From positions 9,085,241 through 9,149,240 of the forward strand of contig JAULJL010000010.1 of the NCBI GenBank assembly GCA_030761205.1: 64,000 nt of DNA, read 5' to 3'. Within the stretch, counting starts at the first letter, position 1. The number at the start of each line of letters is the position of its first letter. Made by a program: the position numbers and the translations under genes. This DNA is from Fremontodendron californicum (Eukaryota; Streptophyta; Magnoliopsida; Malvales; Malvaceae). Below, one piece after another: positions 34,872 through 46,911 of this stretch. The notes beneath the pieces were generated by a model. It made no database searches. It was not told the origin of the DNA and saw only the letters and a program-made list of their open reading frames with translations.

Positions 34872-36532
34872 TGATAATTTGCACCCAGTTTTAATGAAGG
34901 CACTAGAATGATATCTACGCGATATTGCGAAAATCAAATATTAAATACAAGATGATAACATTTCTAAAAACAAAAATTAACAATTAAACAAAAAAATAAA
35001 TTAATATTTTATAAAATAGCAAAAGAGAATTGTGATGCATCCAAAAAAGTGTATCTTTATTAAACCTTGCAATTAATATGATCAATTATAGTAAAATAGC
35101 ATGCAATAGTCGAATCTACAGAAATTGATTTTTAGTTTATAAATTATTAGTTTAAAACTTAAATTCAAGAATAAGAAAAGAAAGGGGAGTTTTGACATAA
35201 TTAAAAGTAAAGAAAACAAGATAAGTAAAAAGCAAATAAATAAGAGAAAATCAAATATAAGAGAAGTATGGTTAAAGTTTCATTCTCCACCACTAAACAA
35301 TATTAAGAATCAATTTCGGACCTATCAACATTAATTATCTATCAAAATTAACAACCGTGATAACAACATCCCATGTTATCTCAATCCTTCCTTAGTTTGT
35401 CGTTAAGCATGACGAATGCCACTACTTAATCTCTAACTATCAAACAACTTAGGATAAACATCTCTAAATTTAATTTGACAGCAACTTTATGATGAAAATG
35501 ATAGGTTGATCTAAGCAACAAAAACATGAAAATGAACTGTTTAACTTAGGTTATGTTCCACTTCGCAATTAGCGAAAATTTTAACATAATCATTAATCAC
35601 AAATTGCCACTTATGAATAGAAAATCAAGACAATTACACGGATCAAGACTCCTAAACTAGCATTAGATAATTATCAAGATCTATCTAGTATGCACCCTAA
35701 ACAAATCAAGACAAAGATCATAAACAATTCTTATGGGAGAACATAATCAACTTTGATAGAAAACTAATTATAGATAGAATCTCAAAATCAATTACAAAAC
35801 ATGTCTAGGGCTTTGAAATCACCCTTAAACAAAAAGAAGTTATCCTAGCATAAGCATAAATAATATATACATAAAACTAAAAGGAAAATAAAATAATGAA
35901 GAAGAAGAAGAAAAAGAAGAAAATTAATGATGATCCTTGAGTCTCATCAAAAGATAGATAGTTTGTGGCTCAAAAGATGGTATTTATATAGTTTTAAAAT
36001 CTTGGGAACAAGTCTTTGCAGCACAAGTAAGCCTGGAGGCAAAAAATCACGTTTTTGGGCCTTTTTTTTGCGGTTTTTCCCGAATTGTTGGCGCCTAGGC
36101 ACCAAGCATACTGTTTTAATTTTTCTGCTGCACCTTCCTTCACTTCGTTGGCTGATTTGGATTCCAATTTCTTGTCCGATTTAGGCGAGTAAACTATCGT
36201 TGAAAAGGTATTCAAGTCAGCTTAAAAAGTAAAGAAAGAAGTTTCTTCAAATAAAGATTTAACATAATGATTTCCTTGCAACAAGCTATGGAGGTCAAAT
36301 CTATCTTCTTGCTTTGCAACCAGAAATTTATCTTTTTGACTCCGGAATCTTCTTCCATCTTGTGATTGTGATTTTGTAAGTTCTTTACCATCATTATTGA
36401 CATCTTTTGACTTCATTCTCCTTATTGTACCTAAAATTAAAAAACATAATATAAGTAAATAAGATAAAGATCGAAAACATAACAAAAACTAAAGGTAGAA
36501 ATGCATAAAATGTATATTTTATGAGCTTATCA
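34872..36532 (-). mobile_element. Possible solo LTR
   Basis: On the minus strand the block starts TGATAAGCTCATAAAATATA and could end GGGTGCAAATTATCA, i.e. TG...CA ends. It has the same organisation as the LTR at 4882-6748: a TGATAA start, an unstructured Asn/Ile-poor A-rich body with AACTTAGG-like blocks, and a GGCGCCTAGGCACC motif. No second copy or internal region is in the window. The flanking pentamers (CTTTA and AATTG) do not match, so the boundaries are uncertain. The short open frames inside are not recognisable. Confidence 0.35.
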
Positions 36533-36689
36533 AATTGTCATAATAATTTAAAGTTTTAAACAATTTATAAAATCAGCTTAAAAAATAAATCTAAGTGAAA
36601 GCAAAAAAAATAATCATTATAATAAATTTTGGATATCATTTATTTAAATATATTTAAATATTTTAAATAAATAAATTTAGAGTTAAAAT

Positions 36690-37205
36690 TGAATCACTAT
36701 GATAAATTATGTAAAATATGGGATAAATTGAGATATGACATAAACACAGGAGAAAATAATTAAAACACAACACGAAAAATAATATAAACACGACACGAAT
36801 ACACAAACGTGTCAAAATCTATATAAAACTAATTATTAACGTGTAAAAATTTATAATAATTTGAAACCAAAAAAATAACACGAACACGAACACACAAATT
36901 TTTCTCTAAATTGAATTACTATGATAAGTTATACAAAATATGTTATAAATTGAGTCACGACATAAACACACAACTTTTTTTTAAAATTGAATCATAACAA
37001 ATGATGCAAAACATGAAATGAATTAAGACGCGACACGAACACATTATAGAAAAATAATTAAAATACAACACAAAAAATAACATGAACACTACACAAATAC
37101 ACAAACATGTCAAAATATACATATAACACGAATTCTTAACATGCAAAAGTGTATATAAATTTATAATACTTTAAACATACGAAAGAATAACACAAACACG
37201 AACAC
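36690..37205. repeat. Second A/C-rich tandem array
   Basis: Two to three diverged head-to-tail units with AATTGAATCACTATGATAAA, AATAATTAAAACACAACACG, ACGTGTCAAAATCTATATAA and AATTATTAACGTGTAAAAAT landmarks. It is the same unit as the array at 1040-2130 and the reverse complement of the CGTGTT MITE family. Confidence 0.6.
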
Positions 37206-37600
37206 ACAAAATTTTCTCATATTTTTTCTTTTCTTTTTATCCTCTTTCTTTTCTTTTCTTTCTCTTTTTCTTTTTCTCTCTTTCTCTCCTTTCTTTCCGA
37301 CACAGTAACAATGCTTTGTTTTTTTTAAAAAAATTACTGTAGCTGATGATACGTGGATGGTCTCTCCATCTTCCAAAATTTCTTATATTTAATGTATGGG
37401 TGTGTTTCAAATTAAATTCAATTTAAAGAGATACCACTAATTATTTTTGTTAATAATATATTATTGATATAATTGTATAATAATTATAAATATACTTTTA
37501 CAAATTAAAAATTTTTATTTAAAATTTTTATCATTTATATATATTTTTTTATTTTAAATAAAATCATATAATTATAGTTTAATTTTTTTCAATTATAAAT
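37206..37600. other. Polypyrimidine tract and AT-rich spacer
   Basis: 37213-37300 is almost purely pyrimidine (TTTCTTTTCTTTCTCT-type) on the plus strand. The remainder is AT-rich with no gene. Confidence 0.6.
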
Positions 37601-37850
37601 TCGATTTTTTATGGATTTTGGATCGGATAGATCTCAGGTTCGGATTGTACGTATTCGAGCTTTTAAGGGTTCGGATTTTTTCGGATTCAGATTTTCTTGG
37701 GTTCAGACTTTTTCGGATTCGGATTTTTTCGGATTCGAGCCTTTGGCTTTTTTAGTCAATTCGGATCGGATCGGTTTGATCTCGGATTGGTTCGGTTTCG
37801 GATCGGCTCGGGTGGGTTCTCGAATTCGAGCCTGCTTTGCCAGCTCTACG
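37601..37850. mobile_element. Decayed hAT-type MITE, TTCGGATT-rich, one end visible
   Basis: About a dozen degenerate TTCGGATTCGGATTTT-type units, then GGGTTCTCGAATTCGAGCC and a right end TTTGCCAGCTCTA; the complement TAGAGCTGGCAAA is a common hAT terminus. A matching left end was not found. Two overlapping forward open frames here (repeats of FGF/SDFF) are translation of the repeat. Confidence 0.45.
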
Positions 37851-38740
37851 TACGGATCAACAACTTTAAATTCATCATTGAAAATAAAAATAAGTAGTAA
37901 AATAAATTTTTTTTTTAACTTTTTTCTCCGAATAGATTGAGTACGAATCTTAAATCGACCCGTAAGTCAATGTGCTGACTAATCCCTTTAAATACATCAT
38001 TTAAAATAAAAATAATTAATACGATAAATTTTTTTAAAATTTTTTTCTAAGCGAGTCGGGTACGAATCCTAAATCGGATAAATAAAATAAAAACATTTTT
38101 GTGCCAAATAAAGGACAAAATAAGACAAACAGATATTGAACATTTGAAGAAATATTTCTTAGATCCCTAAAGAAATTGTTTTAAAAAGTCAAAGATACCT
38201 ATAAAAGATGACAAAATAGGACAACAAAGACTTTTAATTAAATTCAAAAATTTCCATTGAATCCCTTAAGATTCAAATTTCATTATAGTAGATGCATGAA
38301 GCTAGTTTATGGTGGAGAAAATCCAAGCACCAAGGCAAAGTGGTAGTGCCATGATTATCTTTTTAATCTTTTTAAACAAATTGAAATGTTGTTTAATGTC
38401 ATTAACATATAGTCTAATGGTAAGACCAAAATATGTAAAGTTGAGTTGAAGAATTGGAGATTAATTTGGTGGCAATTGAAGCATATAACTATAGTGAGTC
38501 TCCCAATCAATTGCCAGGAAATTATTTAAAAATTCAATGACATATAAATTAATCATATTTGATGAAATAGTTCAATAGAGGATCCAATAGTAAGTCCTTT
38601 AACCTAGCTCGTAGGTTTCGGTTGGACCTAATTTTGGCTTTCTTTCTTTAATTTTTTAATATATCATTTTAAAGTCATTTTTCTTAAGTGATTGATGACA
38701 CACGTACCGTCTTATTATACATATGAATATTAATTAAAAA
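37851..38740. other. AT-rich spacer, no gene seen
   Basis: Two related segments (TTTAAATTCATCATTGAAAAT near 37863 and TTTAAATACATCATTTAAAAT near 37985) indicate a local, diverged duplication of about 120 bp. Nothing else stands out. Confidence 0.5.
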
Positions 38741-39730
38741 AAGGGATAATTTCAATTTTAATGCTAAAACATTTACGTATTTTTTCGCTTAATTTCAGTT
38801 CTAAATGTTTGAAAATATCTATTTCATTCTTAAATATTATCAAATAATTATAACGTTAGTTGAGTTCTAACGTTAATTACCAAATGAATTTGTTAACTAA
38901 ATGCACACATAAAAATAACAGTGACCAGGTGACATACTTAGCATGATATTTATAAAGATAATTATACTTTTAATCTTAAATATTTGTGTCTTTTTAACTT
39001 TCAGTCCTAAATGTTTGAAAATTGCTATTTTAGATGTCAAACGATTATACTATTAGATCTAAGGTAATTATCAAACAATTTTTTTTTTTGATTAATAATT
39101 ATCAAACAAATTTGCTAATAGATTAATGCACACATAAAAATAACGGAAACCAAGTGACATTATGTGGAATGTCAGCCAATTGAGCTAGAAATTTACTTAA
39201 AAATCTAAATTAATAAATTAAAAAAATAAAACATGTTTTTTTACTTCTAAATTTAGAAAAATATCAACAACAAGAAAGGAGAAAAATAGATCTATAAAAA
39301 AAAGCATTTTCATTTTTGGTGTTGCTGCTGAAATCAATTTTGAAATCTTTAAACAAAATTTCATACTAATTTAATGGAAGGGATTAGCCAATTTTTCATT
39401 GCAATTTAAAATCACTTATCAAGAATGTTAATCTTCACCTACGAAAATGCTGAAAGTAGATTTTTTTTTTTTTATGTTAAAAGTATAACAACAGAAAAAC
39501 TACAAGTTCTTTAAACGAGTTGATACTTTACAATGTAATTTTTTAGTATATTAGAAAAATTAAGTTGAAGATAACAAATTCTTGAAAAAAAAAATGCTAA
39601 GAGATATGAAAGTAAATACACTAAACCTCACTGATATTAATTGAATTTAAGCTGAATTAAAGGGTTTAAAACCCAAAATCCGTTATTTAGAAAGAAAAAT
39701 AACAAAGTTAAGGTAGAGGATAAAGTAATA

Positions 39731-39903
39731 GGATTTTGCTAACGAGTGCCCTTAGAGCACTCTTTAAGGTTAGTTAATATACTATTTGTGGTAATAATAT
39801 TGTATTAAATGCAACAGTTGATAACTTTATTCATCATTTTCAATGCATTAAATGAAGATATTACTATATATGGTAACCCTAAGGGCACTCGTTAGCAAAA
39901 TTC
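39731..39903. mobile_element. Mutator-type MITE, copy 1
   Basis: A 173-bp element with 25-bp TIRs (GGATTTTGCTAACGAGTGCC / complement of GAATTTTGCTAACGAGTGCC) differing at one base. It is flanked by a perfect 9-bp duplication AAAGTAATA (39722-39730 and 39904-39912). A 9-bp TSD is characteristic of Mutator-like elements. A related copy lies at 44235. Confidence 0.9.
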
Positions 39904-40072
39904 AAAGTAATATTACCTTCTTACTGTTGTTTTCACGTGTGCATTTCATTTAAGACAAACATTAAAACTAATGGTAAAACCAATTAATAATGTTTAAAAC
40001 TAAGTAATAAATTTCAAACATTTAGGATTTAAAATTAAAAACACAAACGTTCATGTTTAAAAGTATAATTAT

Positions 40073-40077
<5 letters not shown>

Positions 40078-40109
<32 letters not shown>
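40078..40109. repeat. (TA)n microsatellite
   Basis: A run of about 16 TA repeats between the two inverted units of the right foldback arm. Confidence 0.9.
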
Positions 40110-40111
<2 letters not shown>

Positions 40112-40335
40112 GACACGTAATCACCGTTATTTTTACGTGTATATTCTGTTAAAAAATCCGTTTGGTAATTAACCTTAGGACTAAGGTTATAAATCATTTG
40201 ATAATATTTAAGATTGAAATAACAATTTTCAAACCTTTAAAATTAAAGGCGAAAATATATATAAACATTTAGGACTAAAAGTATAATTATTCCTTAAAAA
40301 TATATGAGGATCGGAATCGCACCCTATCTATAATT

Positions 40336-40553
40336 TAGATATGAAAATTCGTGTATTTATATCGTATTCGTATTTTTTTTTCGTGTCATAATCGTGTTAC
40401 TTATAAAAATGTTGACACATTAATAGTTTGTGTTATATATTTTTTGACACATTCGTGTATTTGTTTCGTGTTCGTGTTATTTTTTATGTTATGTCGTATT
40501 TTAATTATTTTTCATATCATATAATCATATCGTATCTAAAATTATCAGATCTA
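40336..40553. mobile_element. hAT-type MITE, CGTGTT family copy 3
   Basis: 218 bp, from TAGATATGAAAATTCGTG to AATTATCAGATCTA, with octamer flanks CTATAATT (40328-40335) and TTATAATT (40554-40561). The interior reads TTCGTGTATTTGTTTCGTGT and TTGACACATT, matching copies at 24860 and 33728 and the arrays. Confidence 0.75.
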
Positions 40554-41052
40554 TTATAATTAACAACTTCAAAACTTTTATGGGGCTAATCTTTGCAGGA
40601 ATTCGGTACCAAATGAAAAAAAAAAAAAAAAATCTTAGTAAAAAATATAATGATTAGAAGTATAAGAAAACAGTGAAAACAATTAAGATTCACCATTTTC
40701 CTTTAATTAATTATTCATAATTAGTACACATAATTGATGAATTGATTTGATGCATAAACGTTGCACGCATGGCTTGATTTCATTGATCAGTGAGAGATTA
40801 AATACCAAATGTCAACTCCGACCGAGTCCGACATACACCTACTTAGAAGAAAAATCGTTCTTCTTCACCACTAAAACTCATTAGATTAAAATAAAATAAA
40901 ATAAATTTTTTTGTTGAAATTTATCATTTCATTTAGATAAATTTTTATATTTTTATTATCTCGAATATATTTTTAATTTATATTCAAATAAGATTTTAAT
41001 TTTTAATTTGTATTCAAATGAATCATTAACTTTTAATGTATACCCAAATAAA

Positions 41053-43289
41053 CACTATAGCAAAGTAGATCTTTAGTGACGTATATAAATGCCGTTAAAG
41101 ATTTAACGGCATTTGTGAAAAATGACACTAAAATGCTGCGAAAAACAGTATCGGAGAATTTAGCGGCGTTTGGAACAAAAAGTCACTAACTTAGCGGCGT
41201 TCATAGAGATATTTGCCAGCGTTTATAAATGCCATCATAGGACTTCGATGTGGTATTTGAGTACAATTAGAGAAACGCCGCTAAGTGAATAAATTTAACA
41301 ACATTTGTATCCAGAGTTTTTTAAACATCACTAATTTAGCGGCGTTTTATTCTTGAAACGTCACTAAATTTCCAAAAAGTTTTTTTTTTTTTTAAATTCC
41401 TTGTAAGACAGCACCGCGGTTATCTTTAGTATTTCGATAAGCTTTACCATCAATAAACCCATCTACAAATTTCTTGCTTTGCTAGGTATTCCCTCCATCT
41501 GCAAGTTCAAAGTAATGAAATGAAGATTTGACAAAAAAAAAATGTGGGAAAAAAAAAAGTAAAAGGAGCTGAACAAATAATAGACTTTAAATGGAAATCT
41601 ATTAAACAAATATTTACAAATCCAAACTACAAGCTCCACCAAAACAAGTTAATAGAAATAATTTACAGAGAAATAAAGTAAGTTAGAGACGAAGAAAACC
41701 CTACTTTGAACTTCACCTGCAATGGAAAACAAAAAAAATGCAATAAACATTTCAAATTTCAGCTTATGAGAAAAAGGAAAGAGCAAAGTTTATTCAAAAG
41801 AGAAAATACCTCATTTTCATTGTTGAAATGATAAAAGAATTTGGAGAAGAAGACCTGTTTTAGGCAGACTAAGAGCTTCTTGAAGTTGTTAAATTTTCCT
41901 GAAAATAATTAATCTGATGAAGTATAGAGAGAAGAGTCAATATAAAGACAACAACCTCTGAAATTTTTACCATTTAGCGACGTTTCTTGTTAGAAACGCC
42001 GCTATAGTTTCTCATATAGCGGCCTGCTAAATGTATAGAATAAAAAATTTAGAGAAAAAATAGCAATATATTTTGGCGCTTCAAAAATCAAAGTTTCAAT
42101 TTTTAAACACTTTAGCGGCATTTTGGAGACCAAACGCCGCTAAGTGATCTCATTTAGCGGCGTTTCTCATAATATTTAGCGGCGCTTCTCAAGACAAACG
42201 TCGCTAATGTAGAGAATAAAAAGGGGTTAATGGGCAAATTTGCCACCATACTATAGGTGGATATTGAAATTTGCCATCATACTTTGAATTGATTGATATT
42301 TGCCATTATACTTTTGAGATTAGAGCAAATTTACCACTATACTTTTATTTGATTGAATTTTACCACTAAACTTTGATTTTTGATTTAATTTTGTCACTCA
42401 ACTTTGGTTTTGGAAATTTTAAGATAAAATTAATTTATAAAAAATATTAAAATTAAAAAATTAACATAAATTTTTTATTTTATAAAAAAACTAAAACTAA
42501 AACTTTTTTTATCATTCTTTATTAATTAATTTATTAAATCCTAATTATTAAAATAAATATTTGAAAGAAATTTTTTATTAAATTTTGTCTTAAAATCATC
42601 CAAGATCAAAGTTGAGTGGTAAAATTCAATCAAAAATCAAAATCTAGTGGCAAAATTCAATCAAACAAAAGTAGAGTAGCAAAATTCAATATTGAGTTAA
42701 AGTATATTGGCAAATTTGCATTTAATCTCAAAAGTATAATGACAAATATCAACCAAAATAAAATATAGTGGCAAATTTCAATATCCACCTATAGTATGGT
42801 GACAAATTTGCCTCTTAACCCAATAAAAAATTTTGAAAAAATAGCGGTAGATATTGGCGCTTCAAAAATAGGAGTATCAAATTTTACTTACGTTAAACGC
42901 CGCTAATCAAACATATGTAGCGGTGTTTTTGTCTGCAAACGTTGCTAAGCTAATATATTTAGCGGCATTTGTGTACACAAATGTACACAAATGCCGCTAT
43001 ATACATTGACGAAAACGTTGCGTTTCTCTTTTTATAAATGGCGATAAATAATTTGGTGGCAAAAAAAAGAATCGCGTAATTTGAGACATATTTAACGGCG
43101 TTTGTAACTTCAAACGCTGTTAATTGATATTATTCAGCGGCATTTTCATGTTACAAACGCCGCTAAATAATTTTTTAGCGGCGTTTGCTTCAGAAACGCC
43201 ATTCCATTTTTAATAACACAGTAGTTGGCGGTATTTATAAGTGAAACGCTGCCAATAAAACGTCACTAAAATCTAAAATTGTTGTAGTG
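41053..43289. mobile_element. Non-autonomous CACTA element
   Basis: 2237 bp from CACTATAGCAAAGTAGATC to the complement of CACTACAACAATTTTAGATT, flanked by the 3-bp duplication AAA (41050-41052 and 43290-43292). CACTA termini and a 3-bp TSD define the CMC/En-Spm superfamily. The subterminal regions carry more than fifteen copies of a TTTAGCGGCGTTT-type motif in both orientations, often as palindromic pairs (AGCGGCGTTT...AAACGCCGCT), the presumed transposase-binding sites. The middle (41400-41950) has no transposase trace. A 599-bp MITE is nested at 42223-42821. Confidence 0.9.
42223..42821. mobile_element. Long-TIR MITE nested in the CACTA element
   Basis: 599 bp with TIRs of over 50 bp (GGGTTAATGGGCAAATTTG, then ACCATACTATAGGTGGATAT, repeated inverted at the right end). 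It is flanked by AATAAAAA (42215-42222 and 42822-42829); counting one more base gives nine with a single mismatch, suggesting a Mutator-type insertion. It must be younger than the CACTA element. Non-coding. Confidence 0.85.
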
Positions 43290-44234
43290 AAACCCTTAAC
43301 ATAAATCAATATTTTATTTGAAAAAAGGGTTTATTTTGGTACAAATGAAAAGTTAAAAATTTATTTGAATATAAAAGTATAAAGATTTACTTAATAAAAA
43401 TGAAATAATTTAGGAATTTTTTAAATATTTTAGTCAATTCATTATTAAATTTCTTCTAAAGATCCATGAATTATATAAAGTTAGGTTTGGCACACTAAAT
43501 ACGAGCAACTAAGAAATGTTTGTTTAAAATATTAGTGTCTTCATAATGGTTGGGAAAGGAAAAATTATAATAGGTTATCACATTGACTTCAATATTTTCA
43601 TATTTTATTAATTAGTGATATGAAAATATGCTTTTAAATTTTTTTTTTTAAAAAAAAATCAATTCTTCATTTGACAAAACTTTTTATATTTTACTAATCA
43701 CTGAATTTAATTAAAAATAGTAGTAGGAAAAATAAAAATTCATAAGATATTAATAATGTCCTATTATGAAAATTATTAAATTGTGAGAAGAAAAAAAAAA
43801 AGCAAGGTACTGATTCAATCACACTAAAGATTAAATGATATATATGGACTTATTCTCCACCTACCACCACTAGCTCTAGCTACAATAAATTTTTATAATA
43901 TTCAGTACACAATTTTATTTTTTTTTTGGTTTAATTCAGTACTTTAATCAGTGCTTAATGCTATTCTAATTAATATTATATGGATCCATTTAACTGGTAT
44001 GTATAAATATTAATTAAAAATTATATTTAATACATTAATTTATTAAATTCAAACATTTCTCTTATTATATTAATATTATTATGTTTCTCTTTGCATCCAA
44101 ATCTTTTTGCCAACACTGAATGTATTGTGGCTGCTCTATACTCAATTTTTCATGAAAGGATGTCATTAGAATATGTTGAGGTATTGTTCAACTATCATTA
44201 AATCTTCTTTTGTAGATTTTTATTTATATAAAAA
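43290..44234. other. AT-rich spacer, no gene seen
   Basis: No recognisable coding or bounded repeat. Short homopolymers occur near 43640, 43790 and 43920. Confidence 0.5.
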
Positions 44235-44415
44235 GGATTTTATTAACGAGTGTCTTAGAATATTTTTTAAAGTTAGTTAATATATTATTTATAGTAAAAA
44301 TATTGTATTAAATAAAAAATTAATAATTTTATTCATTATTTTCAATGTATTAAATGAAAATATTGCTATATATAAGTAACCTTAAACTCTTAAAGAGTAC
44401 TCGTTAGCAAAATTC
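44235..44415. mobile_element. Mutator-type MITE, copy 2
   Basis: 181 bp related to the 39731-39903 element along its whole length, with TIRs GGATTTTATTAACGAGTG and the complement of GAATTTTGCTAACGAGTA. The 9-bp flanks ATATAAAAA (44226-44234) and ATATACAAA (44416-44424) match at eight positions. Confidence 0.85.
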
Positions 44416-44774
44416 ATATACAAATAACCTATGAGATTTGAATTTGAATTTGAAACCTATAAATTTCAAGGCCACCTCTTTATTATAGAGAAAAAATTTA
44501 ATTGGTGTTTGTCTACACTTTCAATTATGATATTTTTAGGTAGGAATTGATCCTATGACTTTATCACTTCTCCTTGCATTAAAGTAAATTTGTCCATAGG
44601 TCGAACAGCTCGAGAGCCTGATTTGATTAGGATCGAGACTTGCACAAAAAAATTTCAAGGTTTGTTAATATTAAAAAAAATATTTAATTTTAAGTTTAAA
44701 ATTATTTAAAATATTAATATAAATTATATAAGATTTTCAATAATATATATAAAAACACAAATATAAAAAAAAAT

Positions 44775-46020
44775 ATTGAATTGACGAAAATAATCATTGT
44801 TATTCACTAAATTTCTAACTTGCCATTGTAAATTCTTTACTATTAATAAAATTTATCCAATTTATAAGTAAGAAGTTTAATTCCATTAACAGATTTTTGT
44901 TAAATAAATTTATGGATAATAAATAAAAAATATTTAAGGTTTACATTAAATTATTTTATTTTCAAAGGTCTAATTCTTCATTAACCTTAAAAAGTAAATA
45001 AATTTATTTGATAAATAAAAAAAGTTAAAACTTACATTAAATTTCTTTATCTTTGTACTTTTAGTTTTACATTAACATTAAAAATAATAAATTTTAGATT
45101 AATTTGATATAATTTGTACATGGAACAAATATGTTAATACAAATTTCGTTAATGAACACTTTATTAATTTTATTTATTAATTTTGATTCAATTTATGTGT
45201 AAGAATTTTAATTTCATTAAAAGATTTTTGTTAAATAAATTTATTTGACAATAAGTAAAAAAGAGTTAAGATTTTCGTTAAATTGCATTATTTTAAAGTC
45301 TTAATTTTTCAATAACCTTAAAAAGTAAATAAATAAAAACGATTTAAAACATACATTAAATTTTTTTTATCTTCGTACTTTTAATTTTATATTAACATTA
45401 AAAATAATAAACTTTATATGTTAATACAAATTTCGTTAATGAACATTTTATTAATTTTATTCATTTGTGAAATATACAATTATATGTTCAAAAATTCATA
45501 AAAACAATGAGAATTCAAATGCGACAGACGTGAAAAAATACTAGTATATATAAGCGCACAAATGTGAAAAAAAATTTAAATTGACAAAAAAATCATTGCT
45601 ATTTATTATATTTATAAATTACCATTGCAAATAATTTTTATTAATAAGATTTATCCAATTTATAAGTAAGAATTTTAATTTCATTAAAAGTCTTTCATTA
45701 AATATATATTTTTGATGATAAATAAAAAAAAAAAGAGTTAAATTTAACATTGAATTATTTTATTTTCAGAGTTTTAATTTTTCATTGACCTTAAAATGTA
45801 AATGAATTTATTTGATTAAAAAAATTAAAGAAAGAGTTAAAATTTATATTGATTTTTTATTTTCCTAAATTTTAATTTAATTTTAAAAGTAAAAATAACA
45901 AATTTATATGATTTGAATATTAAACAAAATTTACATGTTAATACATTTATTAATTTTACTCATTTAAAAAATATACAATTCTATATTTAAAAATAAATAA
46001 AATAACAAATATTCACATAT
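44775..46020. repeat. AT-rich tandem repeats, units of about 400-800 bp
   Basis: Recurring blocks in order: AATAAAATTTATCCAATTTATAAGTAAGAA (near 44855 and again 45645, with a partial version near 45190), ACCTTAAAAAGTAAATAAAT (44987, 45311, related at 45788), TTTTACATTAACATTAAAAATAATAAA (45063, 45388), and GTTAATACAAATTTCGTTAATGAACA (45134, 45420). The block spacing is near 330-400 bp, with a higher-order duplication near 800 bp. No coding sequence; the origin is unknown. Confidence 0.55.
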
Positions 46021-46911
46021 AATATACGTAACAACAAATATTAATATATATATATATATAAATTTAAATTGAATGAGCCAAACAAACTTGACTGATTGAG
46101 CTGAATCGAATCTTGACATACCTTTAAAACTATGAACTAAGCCCTAACCGATCCAACTAAGGAATACTTCTAAATCAAGAATGGTATCATCTATGACAAA
46201 AAGTTACTTGAAGAAATTTATAAGAGAAATTTTTCAAAATGAAAAGATAACATTTCAAAACAGACGTCAATATAAAACATCAGGCCAGGGTAGACATAAG
46301 AATCTTTGGGCACAAGTTTTTCCAAAAGTCAATGATATAAAAACATATCAAAATGAATGTTGAAAAGGAAGTAAAGTAAAAGGAGAAAGAAATAATCGAC
46401 CCTCACCACTATCAGCAGTTCATACGTAGTATGTATGTTGAAGTTAAACTATATATGTTTATGTGATGGATCCGGCTTAAATTAGATCGGATCTAGAATA
46501 AGTTTTGATGATTCGGATTGATTTGATTCGCTTTAAATTAATTTTAAATAATAAAAATATTTTTATTTAAATTTAATTATAAAAATATATAAATATTAAC
46601 ATAAAATAATTTTTTAATATTTTAAATAATAAAACGAAATTTTAAATTGGATTGAATCTAAGTAAACAAAAGAAAAATTATTCGGATTTTGTTCAATCCA
46701 ATTTGACTCATAAATATTTCTACGATAAACCTATTGGGGAAATAATTGTGAAGTAGTTTTTTGAAGTGACATATTTTTAGATCATTCAGAAGAACATTGC
46801 CATTACTTTGTTGGTTAGGAGCTGCTTCTTCTATTTTTGTCTTTTACTTTTAGAAGATAAAAGCTCAAAAATTTATTGGTATCAGAAAAATCTAAGCTTA
46901 AGTGGAGGTGC
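46021..46911. other. Spacer, no recognised gene
   Basis: A short plus-strand open frame at 46181-46363 has ordinary composition (60 codons, basic) but no recognised family and no supporting promoter or splice signals. I leave it unannotated as a gene. Decayed GATTCGGATT repeats lie at 46500-46720. Confidence 0.4.

Larger units (their letters stand above)
38741..40298. mobile_element. Foldback-like element with doubled inverted arms
   Basis: The left side carries two tandem copies of a unit containing TCCTAAATGTTTGAAAAT, a GTTAATTA(C/T)CAAA block and TGCACACATAAAAATAACGG (38745-38940 and 38945-39170). The right side carries two copies of the same unit inverted (about 39925-40080 and 40110-40298, reading TTTCAAACATTTAGGA, TTTGGTAATTAACC). 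A 173-bp MITE and other sequence lie between. The outermost ends are GGGATAATTTCAA on the left and ATTATTCC on the right. No reliable TSD and no coding capacity. Confidence 0.5.

Noticed and set aside
46181..46363. 60-codon plus-strand frame
   Set aside because: Composition is ordinary but there is no recognised family, splice or promoter support; too short to claim as a gene.
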